Counted from the stretch's first letter, positions 44,760 through 56,012 are shown. The stretch is 64,000 nt of DNA from Neoceratodus forsteri (GCA_016271365.2 CM057450.1:1806623967-1806687966); one strand, 5' to 3'. Numbers and translations are program-made. The notes: a model not told the origin generated them from the letters alone.

Positions 44760-46150
44760 GCTTTATGGGCGCTCAGCCTCTTGCTTCATACAGTTTCTTA
44801 GTAGGATTCTTAGTAGTATGATCAGAGAAGCTAATTAACACCAGTATGCTTTTAGCTGAGGAGCCCCTGAAGGTCAGAGATTATCAAGAAATAGCAACAA
44901 GCAGAGAATTCTTCTCACATAAATTTTAAAATGTCTCAGTATGTTTCAAGAAAACAGACTACTGATAACAAAACCTTGGGATACTATTCTCCCTAATTAC
45001 ATGGAAGGTAAGCTTACAACTTTAATTGCAAGTGTCCTTGTGTTTTAAAGAACACAGTCAATGAAAGGCCACCGGCGCTTGCTAGGGTGCTAGGGCACCT
45101 GTAAACCATTGTGGGGAGCCAGGCTGTGGAGCCAGTCCCAGGTCTGGGCCTTCTGGGGCTGGTGTGGTCCTGCCACAGTGGTCTGCAATGGGCTAGAAGT
45201 GGCTGAAGGTGACAAGTGGCCAGACCTCCAATCAAAGGGACAAGCTGCAAGATCCTCGAACAAGATTCCATCTGCCAATTGCAGCACAGAGCTCCACATT
45301 TCTGGACATCCGGGGGCAGTCATCCTAAGCGTAGTTGAGTTCTGTAAAACCATGAGTACCTGGGACCTAGTTCCCGGAAATCAAGCAAGGGAGTGTAAAA
45401 GGGATTTAATTGCTTCCTCAAATAATTGTGCTGTTTCATCAGGGCCCCCAACAGCCAGCCTACCTGCGGCAATGAACAGGCCTGCACCTTGTGTGTACCC
45501 CTAAGGACTATCAGGGTAGACACTGGTACCAGTGGGGGTAGGCCTCCGGGGGTTGACTTGGCCTACAGGCCCATATGGTTATTTTTACTTGTTCTCTCCA
45601 ACCCTCTTTTTATTCACAGCCATCCTTTGTCCCGGTATCCCTTCCCTAGTCCTTACCCCCAATAAAGCTGTGATTTATCGTTTGAAACAGTGTGTACAGG
45701 AATTCTCTCAGTCTGTCAGATCATTACTGTTCATGGTTTATGGTGTTATTGAATGGTTGGGTATTCAGAGTGTGGGGTGGTTGGTAGGGGAGGTGGGTAG
45801 GTGCAGCATCCCAGGGGGCTGTGCCATGCAGTCACCTGACCCGCTTATACTTTTTTCTGGGTGGAGGCACCACGCTATTTTTATTATTTTTGGGATAGAA
45901 TCCCCGAACACCACCGTAATAGGACCCAGGCCCCTTAACCTGTTAGAAGGCCAACAGGCAGAGCAAGTAGCCTATTGGCACATGGCACCTGGGCTACAAT
46001 GTGTTTGGTTAAATATTCAAAATATATTAATGATTGACTGTGTGTGTACTGTTGGACAATGGCAGAGGGGAAGGGGGTAATCGGAGCTGTAGAGGCTCTA
46101 TGTGCAGTCCAAGTGTACAGAAGGGTGCATGAGGCACAGAAAGTTCTGTA
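44760..46150. other. Unassigned DNA upstream of L1-Tx1 copy II
   Basis: The frame at 45109-45504 (131 codons) has no recognisable domain and is overlapped by a comparable minus-strand frame, so coding is doubtful. An AATAAA occurs at about 45661. The DNA from about 45660 to 46150 may be the 5' region of the following L1-Tx1 element. Confidence 0.35.
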
Positions 46151-46334
46151 ATATATGATGATTGTGGCTGATATAGCTTGGACTGCCTGGAATGTGAAGG
46201 GGGTCTCGAATCCTGTAAAGGAGAAAAAGTTGCTGTTACACTTGAAACAACTTGGTGCCTATATTATGTGCCTTCAGGAAATGTGCATGACCCCAAAAGA
46301 AGTGCACAAATTGGTGGTGGTGGAATAGGAGAGG

Positions 46335-47015
46335 GGTTCTGTGTGGTTAAAACTCCCATTGGAAAGGGGTGTCTGTGACAATAATGCTGACAGAAATTTG
46401 AACTGATTAGTTAATTGCTTATGTTTGTGAAACTATTTTTTGTTCTTCATATTTTCACCAGAGTGTTTCTGCCTGGCTTGCTAACTAAAACATTGAGAAC
46501 TCTGCATCACTAGCAGACAATGCTTTTGCACAAGGTAATATATTTCAGAGCTGCATGAGGTGGACACACACACACACACACACACAGATTTTAAGGTGAT
46601 TGGAGCATTTGAATAAAACTGGGTGCAGAACTGACCTGGTTGGACACACATAGGTTTTAAAGCTTGGAGCAACTGAACACAAACTTGTCACAGAATAAGT
46701 GTTTGGTGGGTTTTAAAAATAACTTAGACAGAGGGTTTCATCTTTAGGCTATAAATGTTGAGGTTTAATTACAGATGAGTCTTCTGGCCTTCAGGAACGG
46801 TCATGGTAAGAACAGAGCCTGCATTTCATCTAGCTTTTTGTGGAAGACGTAAGAGATAGACTAGTATCAAGTTCTCTCTGAGCTTAGTTGGAAGGCAAGA
46901 TATTGCGTTATCTAAATTAGTCTGTAGTATTCTCCTGTTCATCTGTGTTATTCAACACCATCGATTTGTTTTCCTGTAAAAGTGCATTTTCTGTTTTGTA
47001 CTGCTTGTTACAGCT
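46335..47015. other. Unidentified insertion within L1-Tx1 copy II
   Basis: The L1 endonuclease frame is lost here and recovered after 47015. Inside are a (CA)n run (46564-46586) and two tandem units of about 75 bases (near 46561 and 46642) sharing GGACACACA, TTTTAA and TGGAGCA. No terminal inverted repeat or tail was recognised. Confidence 0.4.
46564..46586. repeat. (CA)n microsatellite
   Basis: About eleven CA units. Confidence 0.9.
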
Positions 47016-48123
47016 TCATTGGAGAGGGGTATCTACGCAATTTCAATGTAAATGTACCCTTTAAATTGCAAAGGGTGGTGGCAAGCGACACAGATGATAG
47101 ATTTCTGTTTGTCCAGGAGTTGCTGCATGGGGTTACTATTACGGTGGATGCCATTTATTCTCCAACATTATGACTCAGGCTGGTTCCAGAGTTTGGTGGA
47201 TCTCATGATCTGGAAGAGTTTTCCTTGGCTGGTGGTGACGGGGGACTTCACTGTTGCTCTGGAGCCAGATCTGGACAGCTAAGGGTTGGGAAGGGGTTGC
47301 ATATATGTGCGACCAATAAGGGTTTGACAAGTATTTCTTGATGTGGATATGGTAGAGATGTGGCATGTGAGGAACCAGGTACCAGTGTATTCATGCTTTT
47401 TTTCTGCTCCACATAACTAATGGTCTTGGCTTGATTTCATATACCTCACCAAGACCTGGTGTCATCAGGTGGAATGGGTAGAAGTGGGTTCCATAATCAT
47501 ATCAGATTATGTCACGGTCACATGTTGTATATCACCATCTAAGCAGCATGAAGCTAGCTTGTGATTCCCCACATATCTTCTTAAAAATGAGGAGATGACA
47601 AAACAACTGAAAGCCCAGTGGGGCTATTACATGGAGACAAAGGAATAGTCAGGCACTTCTGCAGCTATATTATGGGAGGCAAGTAAGGCATACATGAAGG
47701 GGAGTACTTATATCGAGGGTGGAGGGTGGTGGGTGGATGGATGTAGGGCGGCCAGAGAGAAGCAAGCAGAGCCACATGCGCAGATAAAGGAGCTGGAATG
47801 TAAAGTACAGGTCTGTACAACACCTGGGGATTTTGGTAGCATTGTGACTTGCCAGGATGACATTGGACTCTCTTTTAGAAACCTAAGCTAAAATTGCCAT
47901 GCAGTATGCCCAGCAGATATTTTTTGAATGGGGTAACAGACTGGAGCCTTATTGGCCAAACTTATTAAGGGTAGAAGAACAGCTAACATTACCCCCATCA
48001 AAACAGAGAATGAGATTCTAGGGACACTGCGAAAATTTTGGTTGAGGAAGAGATTTTCTGGCCTCACATAACTATTACATGAAGTAGTGGCAGCAGCAGC
48101 AGTCTCCAGGATATGGGAAATTT

Positions 48124-48338
48124 AATATAGAAACAGAGAAACACAGAATTTGATGGCAGATAAGGACTGCATGGCCCACCTAATCTGCTCATTTTCCCTA
48201 CCTACTATAACACCACTGACCCTACTTGATCTCCAGTGTTTCCCCCCTTTTCCTTACCACTAAGGTTCCCTTATGCTTATCCCATGCCTTCTTGAATCCA
48301 GCTACAGTTTTTGCCCTTTTGCACTTCCCTAGATTCTG
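48124..48338 (-). repeat. CR1-type LINE 3' end, minus strand
   Basis: Its left edge, AGAAACAGAGAAACACAGAA, is the reverse complement of the ATTCTATG-type CR1 terminus, and TTTGATGGCAGATAAGGACTG mirrors the 3' region at 44.08 kb. On the minus strand the C-terminal coding tail lies toward 48330. It splits the RT of L1-Tx1 copy II. Confidence 0.72.
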
Positions 48339-48711
48339 GAAAAATGTTGTTTGCAAAGAGAGACTACGCATGGGTGCCCCTTCTCTCCATTACTTTTTGC
48401 CCTGGCTATTGAGCCTCTCACGGCTGCTATCTGGGCTCCTTGCATTTTGTTTTACTGTACTAACCCAGATGAGTCCTTAGTAGCAATAGAACAAGTCATT
48501 GAAGATTTCTCATCTTTTTCAGGGTATAAAATTAATTTTTTGAAATCAGAATTGCTCTGGGTGGGGAGAGATAGGGTCCCAGAGCTTCTTAGGGGATACC
48601 CGTATCAGGTGGCGGAGCATGATATTACATACTTGGGCATCAGGGTATCGCGTAATCTTTCAGATTTATGTGGGCTGACTTATAGGCTCTGATAAAGAAA
48701 ATGATTTCAGA

Positions 48712-48876
48712 TTCAAACCCAGGAATCCCTCACGATTCTTACTAGTGCATAGCCAGCCTGTAGATCTGAACTGCCACAGAGCGTGAAATTTATGTAAATT
48801 ATGGAACTATGGGATGTAATTCAAATCTCTGCCATGTGGTGGCATTCCAACCTGCTCTCCAACGTCAGACTTATTT
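48712..48876 (+). repeat. DIRS-C left inverted terminal repeat
   Basis: Reverse complement of 54294-54479 through ATTTATGTAAATTATGGAAC, AAATCTCTGCCATGTGGTGG, CATTCCAACCTGCTCTCCAA and ACTTATTT. The outer edge is set from the ICR. Confidence 0.87.
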
Positions 48877-49355
48877 CTCCGCCTGAGGAAGAGGTTGCCC
48901 CAAAAAGCTCTCCTTGTTTTGCTCAAAGTTCAGTGGTTTTATTTTACTATTTTTGCAAGTATTTTGTTTGTTTATTCATATCTCTGCCATTTTTAGTTAG
49001 GTTAGTGTAGTTTTGGGGTTTTTCTTATTACTTTAGTGTCTTCCTCCAGTTCCTTAGCGATTTCCAGGAACTGGAGAAAAATCTCTTTAATTGTGATTTT
49101 TTTCCCCTTATTTGTTCTACCACATAAAGTTTTTCTTACTCCTAGGCTATATATTTTAGCCTTTTTGATTCTGTTTTCACCCCAGTTCCCCTTTCCTAGG
49201 AACCAAGGTGCATTGCTGTTATTTTTTCTAAACTTAAAAAAAAAAGAGACAAAAAAGACGTTCTGTTAGCGGTTTGTTTTATTTTAGAACTGAACCGCAA
49301 ATTTTTGGTTTTGTCTGTTGGGAACCATTTCTCTTGTGGTCTTGTCATGTTTGCC

Positions 49356-50850
49356 ATGCCTGACAAGCCCAAAAAGACAACAGAACCTACTGGTTTTAAA
49401 AATTGTTACGTGCTTTAATTTATTGGCTAAGGCGGACTGCCACAATTTGTGTTTAAGGTGCTTGAGTCCTGAGCACCATTTTTCTGACTGTGAAATCTGG
49501 AGTAAGTTTTGCCCTAAAACTGTCAAGAAAAGGGCTAATAAACTAAAAATCATAATGGCTTCTTAGTCTGCCTGTACATCACCTAAGCACACTGAGGGTC
49601 CCTCATCCCACAGCAAACAAAAAGAAAGGCCTGTCAGAGATGTTCTGGTGTCTAGGGCTCCTGACAGAGGGAATCTTGATGTAACCAAGCATAAAAGGCC
49701 CTCAGAGCAGGTTTCTGCTAAGAAAAAAACAAAAATAAAAACATGTCACTGTTCCTCCTTCTGAAGAAGGAAATGAGCCGTCAGTGGACAGACTAAAAAT
49801 GCCCTCTGTGGAGGTCATGGCTAAAGCTTGGCAATTTTTCCAGGCTTTTCAAGCCATGGGATCACTTATGGGCATGTCAGCGCCTTCTCCGGTTCCAGGT
49901 CCTTTCCCGGTTCCAGAGGACCCAGGGGAGCTGAGTTTTTTTATGATGAGGAGGAAGGAGAGCCCATAGAGCCTGACCGCCCTCCTGAACAGGAGTTTGT
50001 TTCCCCTCCCCAGGGCCAGGAGGATTTTTCCTCACACTACACATTTGTGTGGCAGATGGTCAACACCCTCAACCTCTCTACCCAAGAGACTGTGGAGGAT
50101 GAGGAAGAGGCTGAATTTTTAGACATAATGGGTCTAACCCCAACTAAAAGGTTGCTCCTTCCAGTGCATAAACCCCTAAAGAAGGCAACCTGTAAATTAA
50201 TACAAACTCCTACCTCCATTCTGGGCATTGACGAAAAAAAATTGAAAAGAAGTACTAGTTTGACAGGCAAGATGCTGAGTACCTCTATTGCCACCCTGAC
50301 CATGAAGGGGTTGTGCAGGCTGCAGCCTGTGACAAGGCTAATGTTCACCTCTCTACCCAGTCCTCAGACAAAGATTCCAGAAAGCTGGATAGTGTGAGAA
50401 AGAAAGTTTACACTTCGGGCCCCTTACTGCTGAGGCAGGCTGCCTCTATGGCTTATACTGCCCAGTCCCAGAAAGCTCTCTGTAGGTCTATCCTGACCCT
50501 GAGCGATAAAGCCTCTGGGGATCTGGTGTAGGATTTGGCAGATACTGCAGAATCAGCCCTGGATGCAACTAAATACCAGTTCCATATGGCAGTGGATACC
50601 AATGACACGGCTTCCAGGGTCATAGCCCACACTATCTCTCTAAGAAGGTGTGCTTGGCTCAGGACTACAAACCTGTTACAGGACACTCGAACAAAGGGCA
50701 TCGACTTTCCCTGTGAGGGCAACTCTTTATTTGGTGACAAAACAGAGGCATACATGAAAAAGGCGGAGGAGTATAAAGCCTCTGATAAAAGTAACACTGA
50801 AAAGAAGGCCTCCACTTCCTATAGACCTCATGGAAGGGGGGGATAGGGTA
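49356..50850 (+). pseudogene. DIRS-C gag-like ORF1 with CCHC zinc knuckle
   Basis: The start, MPDKPKKTTEPTGF, parallels family A. After a frameshift the knuckle reads CLRCLSPEHHFSDC (49450-49491) with exact C-x2-C-x4-H-x4-C spacing. A Ser/Lys-rich linker, an acidic stretch (FFYDEEEGEPIEPDRPPEQE) and a block FLDIMGLTPTKRLLLPVHKP follow. The conserved C-terminal block reads DTASRVIAHTISLRRCAWLR (50605-50665). Stops at about 49566 and 50529-50531 and several frame changes break it. An Arg/Gly-rich tail (FSGRGRRGSRR) follows in frame-shifted sequence near 50905. Confidence 0.75.
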
Positions 50851-50949
50851 TGGATTACATTCCCTGTGGTTTCTTCCCTTACTGTTTCTCTTAAATGAGA
50901 AGTTTCTTCAGTGGCAGGGGCAGAAGAGGCTCTAGACGGTCTGAATTCA

Positions 50950-52910
50950 ACCCCAGCATCTGAGGCTCAACTCCAAACAGAACCCCTGACCAGTCAGTCC
51001 AGGTCGCCCATCCATTGCCAGTGGGGGGAAGGGTTAGCTCTCTTCTTCCAGGAGTGGAAAACCATCACCACAGACAAGTGGGTCCTGGAAGCAGTGAGCC
51101 AAGGGCTCTCACTGTAGTTCAAAAACATTCCCCAGACTGCAGGTTCGCAGAAACCTCCACCTCCCACTCCAACAAAAAAGATTCTGCTGGAGTTAGAGGT
51201 CAAAAAGTTGCTGCAGGCAAAAGTAGCAGAAAGAGTCCCCGAGGAGAAAAGGCCTTTACTCAAGATACTTTCTCACCCATAAGAAAAATGGGGAGTGAAG
51301 ACCCATTTGGGATCTCGGGTATCTGAGAAAACACTTAAAAAGAGAGAAATTTAATATGGTAACCCTGGCTACAGTGATCCCATCTCCTCAGAAAGGGGAC
51401 TGGCTAGGCTGTCTAGATCTGAAAGATGCTTACTTTCATATACCAATCAGACCCAGCCATAGGAAGTATTTAAGGTTCAGGGTAGGAACTTGTCACTATC
51501 AGTCCTCAGCCTTCCCCTCTGGGCTTTCCTCAGCTCCCAGGGTGTTCACAAAGTGCCTGGCCGTGGTGGCAGCACACCTCAGAAGACAGGAAGTGCAGGT
51601 TTTCTCCTACCTGGATGACTAGCTAGTCACAGCAAAGTCACATCAGCAGACCAAGGCTTCTCTCATTTTGATCCAGAACACCCTGGAAGTTCTGCACTTC
51701 CTCATAAATGCCCAGAAGTCCCAGACAGAGCCGGTTCAAGTACTGGACTTTATAGGAGCAGAGTTGGATGCCCTCCAAGGGAGGGCCTTCCTGCCTCACG
51801 GCAGAGTAGAACATTTAATAAATCTAGTGAAGTCCTTTGTCTTGGGCCAGTCCAGGCCAGCAAGACAGCTCCTCCAGCTGTTAGATCATATGGCCTCCTC
51901 CACAGCTCTGGTGGCAGGGGCCAGATTTCAGATGAGAGACAATCAGTACCACTTAAGGGCCTACTAGTCCCAAAAACGAGATTGATTTTCAAGGCTGGTG
52001 CCTGTGACAAAGTTTTTCTTAAGAGCTCAGGACTGGTGGAAGGAAGAAGGCAACCTCGGGGAAGCAGAGCCCTTCCAGCAGAAATTCCCCATGGTTATCC
52101 TAACAACAGATGCTTCCCTCTTAGGCTGGGGAGCTCACCTGGTCGACTTAACTGTAAATGAAGTTTGGTCTCCACAGGAATCCCAAGAGCATATAAACCT
52201 AGAGCTCAGGGCAATCCTCCTGGCTCTGCAGTCTTTTGTTTCTCAGGTTAAAAGTCAGTCAATCCAAGTCAGGGCAGACACCACCACCACCGTGTATTAC
52301 ATTAACTAGCAAGGGGGCACAAGATCTTCAAAGCTGTGTACAGAAACAATAAAGATCTGGAATCTGGCCTATTCCTTGGAAGTGAAGCTCTGTGGTCCAT
52401 CTGCCAGGGAAGGATAATGTTCTGGCACATTCCCTCAGCAGGACCAGCCAGGGACATCATGAATGGTCCATGAACAAGCAGGTACTCAACACAGTATTCA
52501 GAAGATGAGGCATATCAGAGATAGATCTTTTTGCTTCCAGAGAGAATCACCAGCTTCCTCTTTTTTGTTTCAGGCCTCCAGCAGTTGGCACAGTTCCAGT
52601 GGATGCTCTGACCCTGGACCGGTTAGGAAGATTCCTATATGCCTTCATTCCCTCTTTACTCTTGCTGTAGGTGTTGTTGAAGCTGAGGAGTCAGTCAGCC
52701 ACAGTGATACTGGTGGTCCCCCATTGTGCCAGGCAGGTCTGGTATTCCCTTCTCCTGGCTCTGTCCATTAAGCAACCCATCCATCTCCCACTGATGCACA
52801 ACCTGCTGACCATGTTACAAGGAAGAATCAACTTTCCAAACCTCAGGTCTCTTCACCTCAAGGCATGGCTCTTCAAGAGTCAGAGTTTTCTGACTTCCAC
52901 CTTTCTGAAA
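50950..52910 (+). pseudogene. DIRS-C RT, RNase H and methyltransferase-like region
   Basis: RT opens with FFQEWKTITTDKWVLEAVSQ, contains CLDLKDAYFHIPI and SSAPRVFTKCLAVVAAHLRR, and reaches the active site SYLDD at about 51605-51619. This is followed at once by a stop (51620-51622, Arg AGG to TAG relative to family A). Further stops are at 51965-51967 (Trp to TAG) and in YIN*QGG near 52307. RNase H shows LTTDASLLGWGAHL, LELRAILLALQSF and VRADTTTT. The methyltransferase-like segment is frame-shifted, with VILVVPHCARQVWYSL near 52695. Sequence follows family A closely in order. Confidence 0.82.
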
Positions 52911-52914
52911 AAGT

Positions 52915-53902
52915 CCTGAAAGTCTCTAGGAAGTCAGCCACTAGGAAAACCTATGCTTCCAAATGGAAATGATTTTCTCTGTGGTGTGCCCGTAAGCAGC
53001 TCAGTCCTCTAAAGGCAGACCTACCCACACTTTTAGATTACTTGGTCTACCTTCAAACCTTGGGCCTCAGGCCCTATACCCTGAAGGTACACCTGGCTGC
53101 CATATCCACATATGTCTCGCCAGGTAAACAGTAGACAGTGGTCTTGCATCCCATTTTCAGAAAATTCTTCAAAGGGCTCCTATACCTGCATCCCCCGGTT
53201 AAGGACCCAGGGGATTTGGACCTGTGCATAGCAAAGCTCATGGAACCTCCCCTTGAGCCCATGATTACTGCTGATTTGAAATATGTCACTTGGAAAACAG
53301 TGCTTTCGGTGGTCGTAACTTCTGCCAGAATGGTGTGCGAGCTGCAGGCCCCCTGCACATACCCAAATTGCATCATTTTCTACAGGGACAAGGTAGTCCT
53401 AAGGACTAACAGAACATTTCTCCCAAAAGTGGTGTCTGAGTTTCACCTGAACCAGTCCATCTCATTTCCAGTGTTCTTTACAGCAAAGTCCAGCTCTGGA
53501 GAGCAGATACTTTACAGCCTAGATGTTAAGAGGATGCTTAGGTACTACCTGGACCGTACTAAGGACCTAAGATCTTCCTACTCACAGCTCTTCCTCACTT
53601 ATAGTGAAGTGGGTAAGGGTAGGCCAGCCTCAAAGAGAACTGTTGCTCACTGGATAGTCTTCTGCATCCAGTTCTGTTATAGCAACGCTGGCAAACTACC
53701 TCCACACGGTCTTAGGGCACACTCCGTGCGTAGCACATCTGTCTCTGTGGCAGCTGCAAGGGATGTCCCCTTGCTAGAGATTTGTAAAGCATCTACCTGG
53801 AAAACAGTACACACCTTTACAAAACACTATTGCCTGGATGTGCAGTCCAGAAGAGATGCCAGGTTTGGCACTGCTGTCTTGCAGAACCTTTTCCCTAAGT
53901 AG
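52915..53902 (+). pseudogene. DIRS-C tyrosine recombinase, catalytic Arg lost
   Basis: A frame of 254 codons (53138-53902) covers the catalytic domain without a stop. Upstream the N-terminal part (RKSATRKTYASKWK, then LGLRPYTLKVHLAAIS) is cut by stops. Box I reads TSARMVCEL where the other copies read ARRVSEL or ARRISKL, so the catalytic Arg is Met (ATG, 53330-53332). Box II is intact (RAHSVRS), as are the Trp (CKASTWKTVH) and Tyr (KHYCLD) positions. The C-terminus QNLFPK matches family A. It is the most continuous recombinase frame in the window, yet catalytically dead by motif. Confidence 0.87.
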
Positions 53903-53937
53903 GTTCTGGACCCAGCCTCCCAAGATATTGCTTTGTA

Positions 53938-54036
53938 GTCTGCACTAGTAAGCATAGTGAGGGATTCCTGGGGTTTGAAGAAAAAATTACCAGAGTAATG
54001 TTTTTTCTTCCAAGGAATCACTCACTATGCTGAACA
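53938..54036 (+). repeat. DIRS-C internal complementary region
   Basis: The left half ACTAGTAAGCATAGTGAGGG is complementary to the left end. The right half TTCCAAGGAATCACTCACTA, then TGCTGAAC, is complementary to a right end that has since diverged. The palindrome copy ATTAC-CAGA-GTAAT is at 53986-53999. Confidence 0.83.
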
Positions 54037-54293
54037 TTCTCACCCTTCCTCCACTTCCAGAACCTGGAAAAGGTCTTACAAGATGTATTTATTGTTCCTG
54101 TTCTTATTTTTTGGCTTGAGCATTACTTTCTGCATTGCCTGCAATCAGTTTTTGTTGTTTATTTCACAGCTATAGTCTGCCATAGTTTGTCCTGTGGAAC
54201 CAATCTGTTGGAGTTTTTGCTTTTTTCTGTTTATATTTTTTATTTTGGGGGTAAGTTTACTAAGCTTAGTGGTCACTATGTCCTGGCTGTCAA

Positions 54294-54479
54294 AATAAAT
54301 CTAACATTGGAGAGCAGGTTAGAATGCCACCATGTGGTAGAGATTTGAATTAAATTCCATAGTTCCATAATTTACATAAACTCTATGCTCTGGGGCAGCT
54401 CAGCCCTACAGGCTGATTATGCATTAGTAAGCATAGTGAGGGACCCCAACAATATTACTATGGTAAGTAATTTTTTCTT
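54294..54479 (+). repeat. DIRS-C right inverted terminal repeat
   Basis: Inverse of the left repeat plus a right-specific end with the palindrome at 54454-54471 and a T run. Confidence 0.87.
54454..54471. other. Terminal palindrome of DIRS-C (candidate recombinase site)
   Basis: ATTACT-ATGGTA-AGTAAT: perfect 6-bp arms with a 6-base spacer. GGTAAGT inside it is a splice-donor consensus on the plus strand. Confidence 0.55.
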
Positions 54480-55399
54480 TGGAGTGATGGTAGAAGTTGC
54501 TGGTGTCCTGAATGGGCAGAGTAAACTTGGTCAAGAGGTTCGTCCCCTAAGATTGCTATACCTCGTGCAAATGCTCCTGGTGGGACTTAACATGCAGGAT
54601 AGAAAACGGCTGGACCAAGGTTTGGCTACGTTTTTTTGGAGTGGAGGCAAACACAGAGCCAGTCATATATGGCTGTGGCTTCATAAAGATAAGGGAGGAG
54701 TGGGATTCCCTGATTTCTGTTTATTTTTGAAGCCTTCCAAGTGAGAAATGTTACTGATTGGTCCTGGAGAGGGAATGACATTATATGGCAGGATTTGAAG
54801 CAGGAAGGGGCCCTTTATACTCCAACAGTATACTTGGGTTGAGGAGGATTACAGACATACTGAGGGGCGGGGCGTCTCAACCCCTTGGTCCTGACCACAA
54901 TGGAGTCATATCATAGAATTTGAACAGAAGGTAATCAATAGGAGGCTTTTTCTTTTCTGACACCAATAGCAGAGAACCCACATTTTCTGCCAGAATTAGA
55001 GGACCCAGCTTTTCAAGTTTGGGCATGGGTGGATCTTAAAACATGGGGGGATCACCTTATGGTGAATGGAATATGGACCTTTACAAAATTGTAGGACCTG
55101 ACAGGCATAGCCACACAACATAGATTCTGATACTTGTAAGCTTCTGCCTACCTAGATAAAAGAAGCTAAGGGACCCCAAGGGGACATAGTGCTGAATGAA
55201 CTGGATTGACAGCTTTTGTGTCAAAGGATGCTCTCATGGAGAGCTATGATTGTAGTGCATCAGACATTGCTGGTTGGAAAACAGGATCTCTCTTACAAGC
55301 ATAAACAACAATGGGAAGAGGATCTGGGAGTTGCAGTTGCAGAGGAGGCATGGTCAGAAATCTCGCAGGGGCATATGGGATTATTCCTCTGCAATAGGT

Positions 55400-55632
55400 T
55401 TAAAGGAGGCAGTATAGCGCAGTGGTCTAAGGCTCTGAGATGCAAATCTGGTGACATCTAGCAGACCAGACCTGGGTTTGAATCCCACAGCTTCCACTTG
55501 CATACTGTGTGGCCCTGAGCAAGTCACTTAACTTCCCTGTGCTCCCAGGTCGCTCCTGTAAAAAAGCTTTCAGCTTAGTGTGCTATACCTGGTTAAACAA
55601 CTAAAACAAACAAACAAAAAAAAAAACACAGA
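55400..55632 (+). mobile_element. tRNA-headed CORE-like SINE
   Basis: The head has an A-box-like TAGCGCAGTGGTCTAAGG and a B-box-like GGGTTTGAATCCC spaced as in a tRNA gene. A middle part, CTGTGTGGCCCTGAGCAAGT then CACTTAACTTCCCTGTGC, resembles the conserved region of MIR/CORE-SINEs. The tail, CCCAGGTCGCTCCTGTAAAA and TTAGTGTGCTATACCTGG, resembles a LINE 3' end found at 56.87 kb. It ends in AAACAAACAAAC plus poly-A. It splits L1-Tx1 copy II. Confidence 0.75.
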
Positions 55633-56012
55633 ATAAGTTCCTGAACTGCTTGTTTTACCCACGTGCACTTGTACATAAATGGCATCAAGCAATCTCCCCT
55701 ATATGTGGTCGATATCATGGAGCCCCAGGAACATACTTTCACAGTTTCTGAATGTGCCCTAAGCTGATTCCTTTTTTACTAGACATTAGAAAAGCAATCA
55801 GGGTAAATATGGGCATCAGTCTGGACCACTCCCCACTAACAGTGCTCATGGCATTGGAGAGAGAGGTAGATGGTATGTACTTTCTCCCGCCCCGGATGAT
55901 GTGGATTGACTTGGTCTGGCCAAGAAATGTATTTAGAATACATAGGTTAGCCATGCAGATCTGGACAAAGGTCAGTGAATCTACCTTCTGGTAGATAATA
56001 TGCCACTGGAAT

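Larger units (their letters stand above)
46155..48690 (+). pseudogene. L1-Tx1 copy II ORF2, endonuclease and RT part
   Basis: The start reads DIAWTAWNVKGVSNPVKEKK and LLLHLKQLGAYIMCLQE, the usual L1/Tx1 endonuclease opening. After the insert come NFNVNVPFKLQRVV, FLFVQELLHGVTITV and GDFTVALEPDLDS (about 47240). The linker to RT is heavily decayed. RT resumes after the CR1 insertion with GCPFSPLLFALAIEPLTAAI, but the stretch that should hold FADD is deleted (IWAPCILFYCTNPDES). FSGYKINFLKSELLWVG and ITYLGIRVSRNL follow up to the DIRS-C insertion. Stops are frequent. Confidence 0.75.
48712..54480 (+). mobile_element. DIRS retrotransposon, family C
   Basis: Bounded by inverted repeats at 48712-48876 and 54294-54479, with an ICR at 53938-54036. 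It has gag with the CCHC knuckle, RT-RNase H-methyltransferase-like region and recombinase. Protein order and motifs are closest to family A, but the terminal repeats are different. It sits inside RT-distal coding sequence of L1-Tx1 copy II: the L1 frame continues at about 54530. Numerous stops show it is dead. Confidence 0.88.

Noticed and set aside
45109..45504. 131-codon plus-strand frame
   Set aside because: No recognisable domain; a minus-strand frame of similar length overlaps it, so length alone is not evidence of coding.
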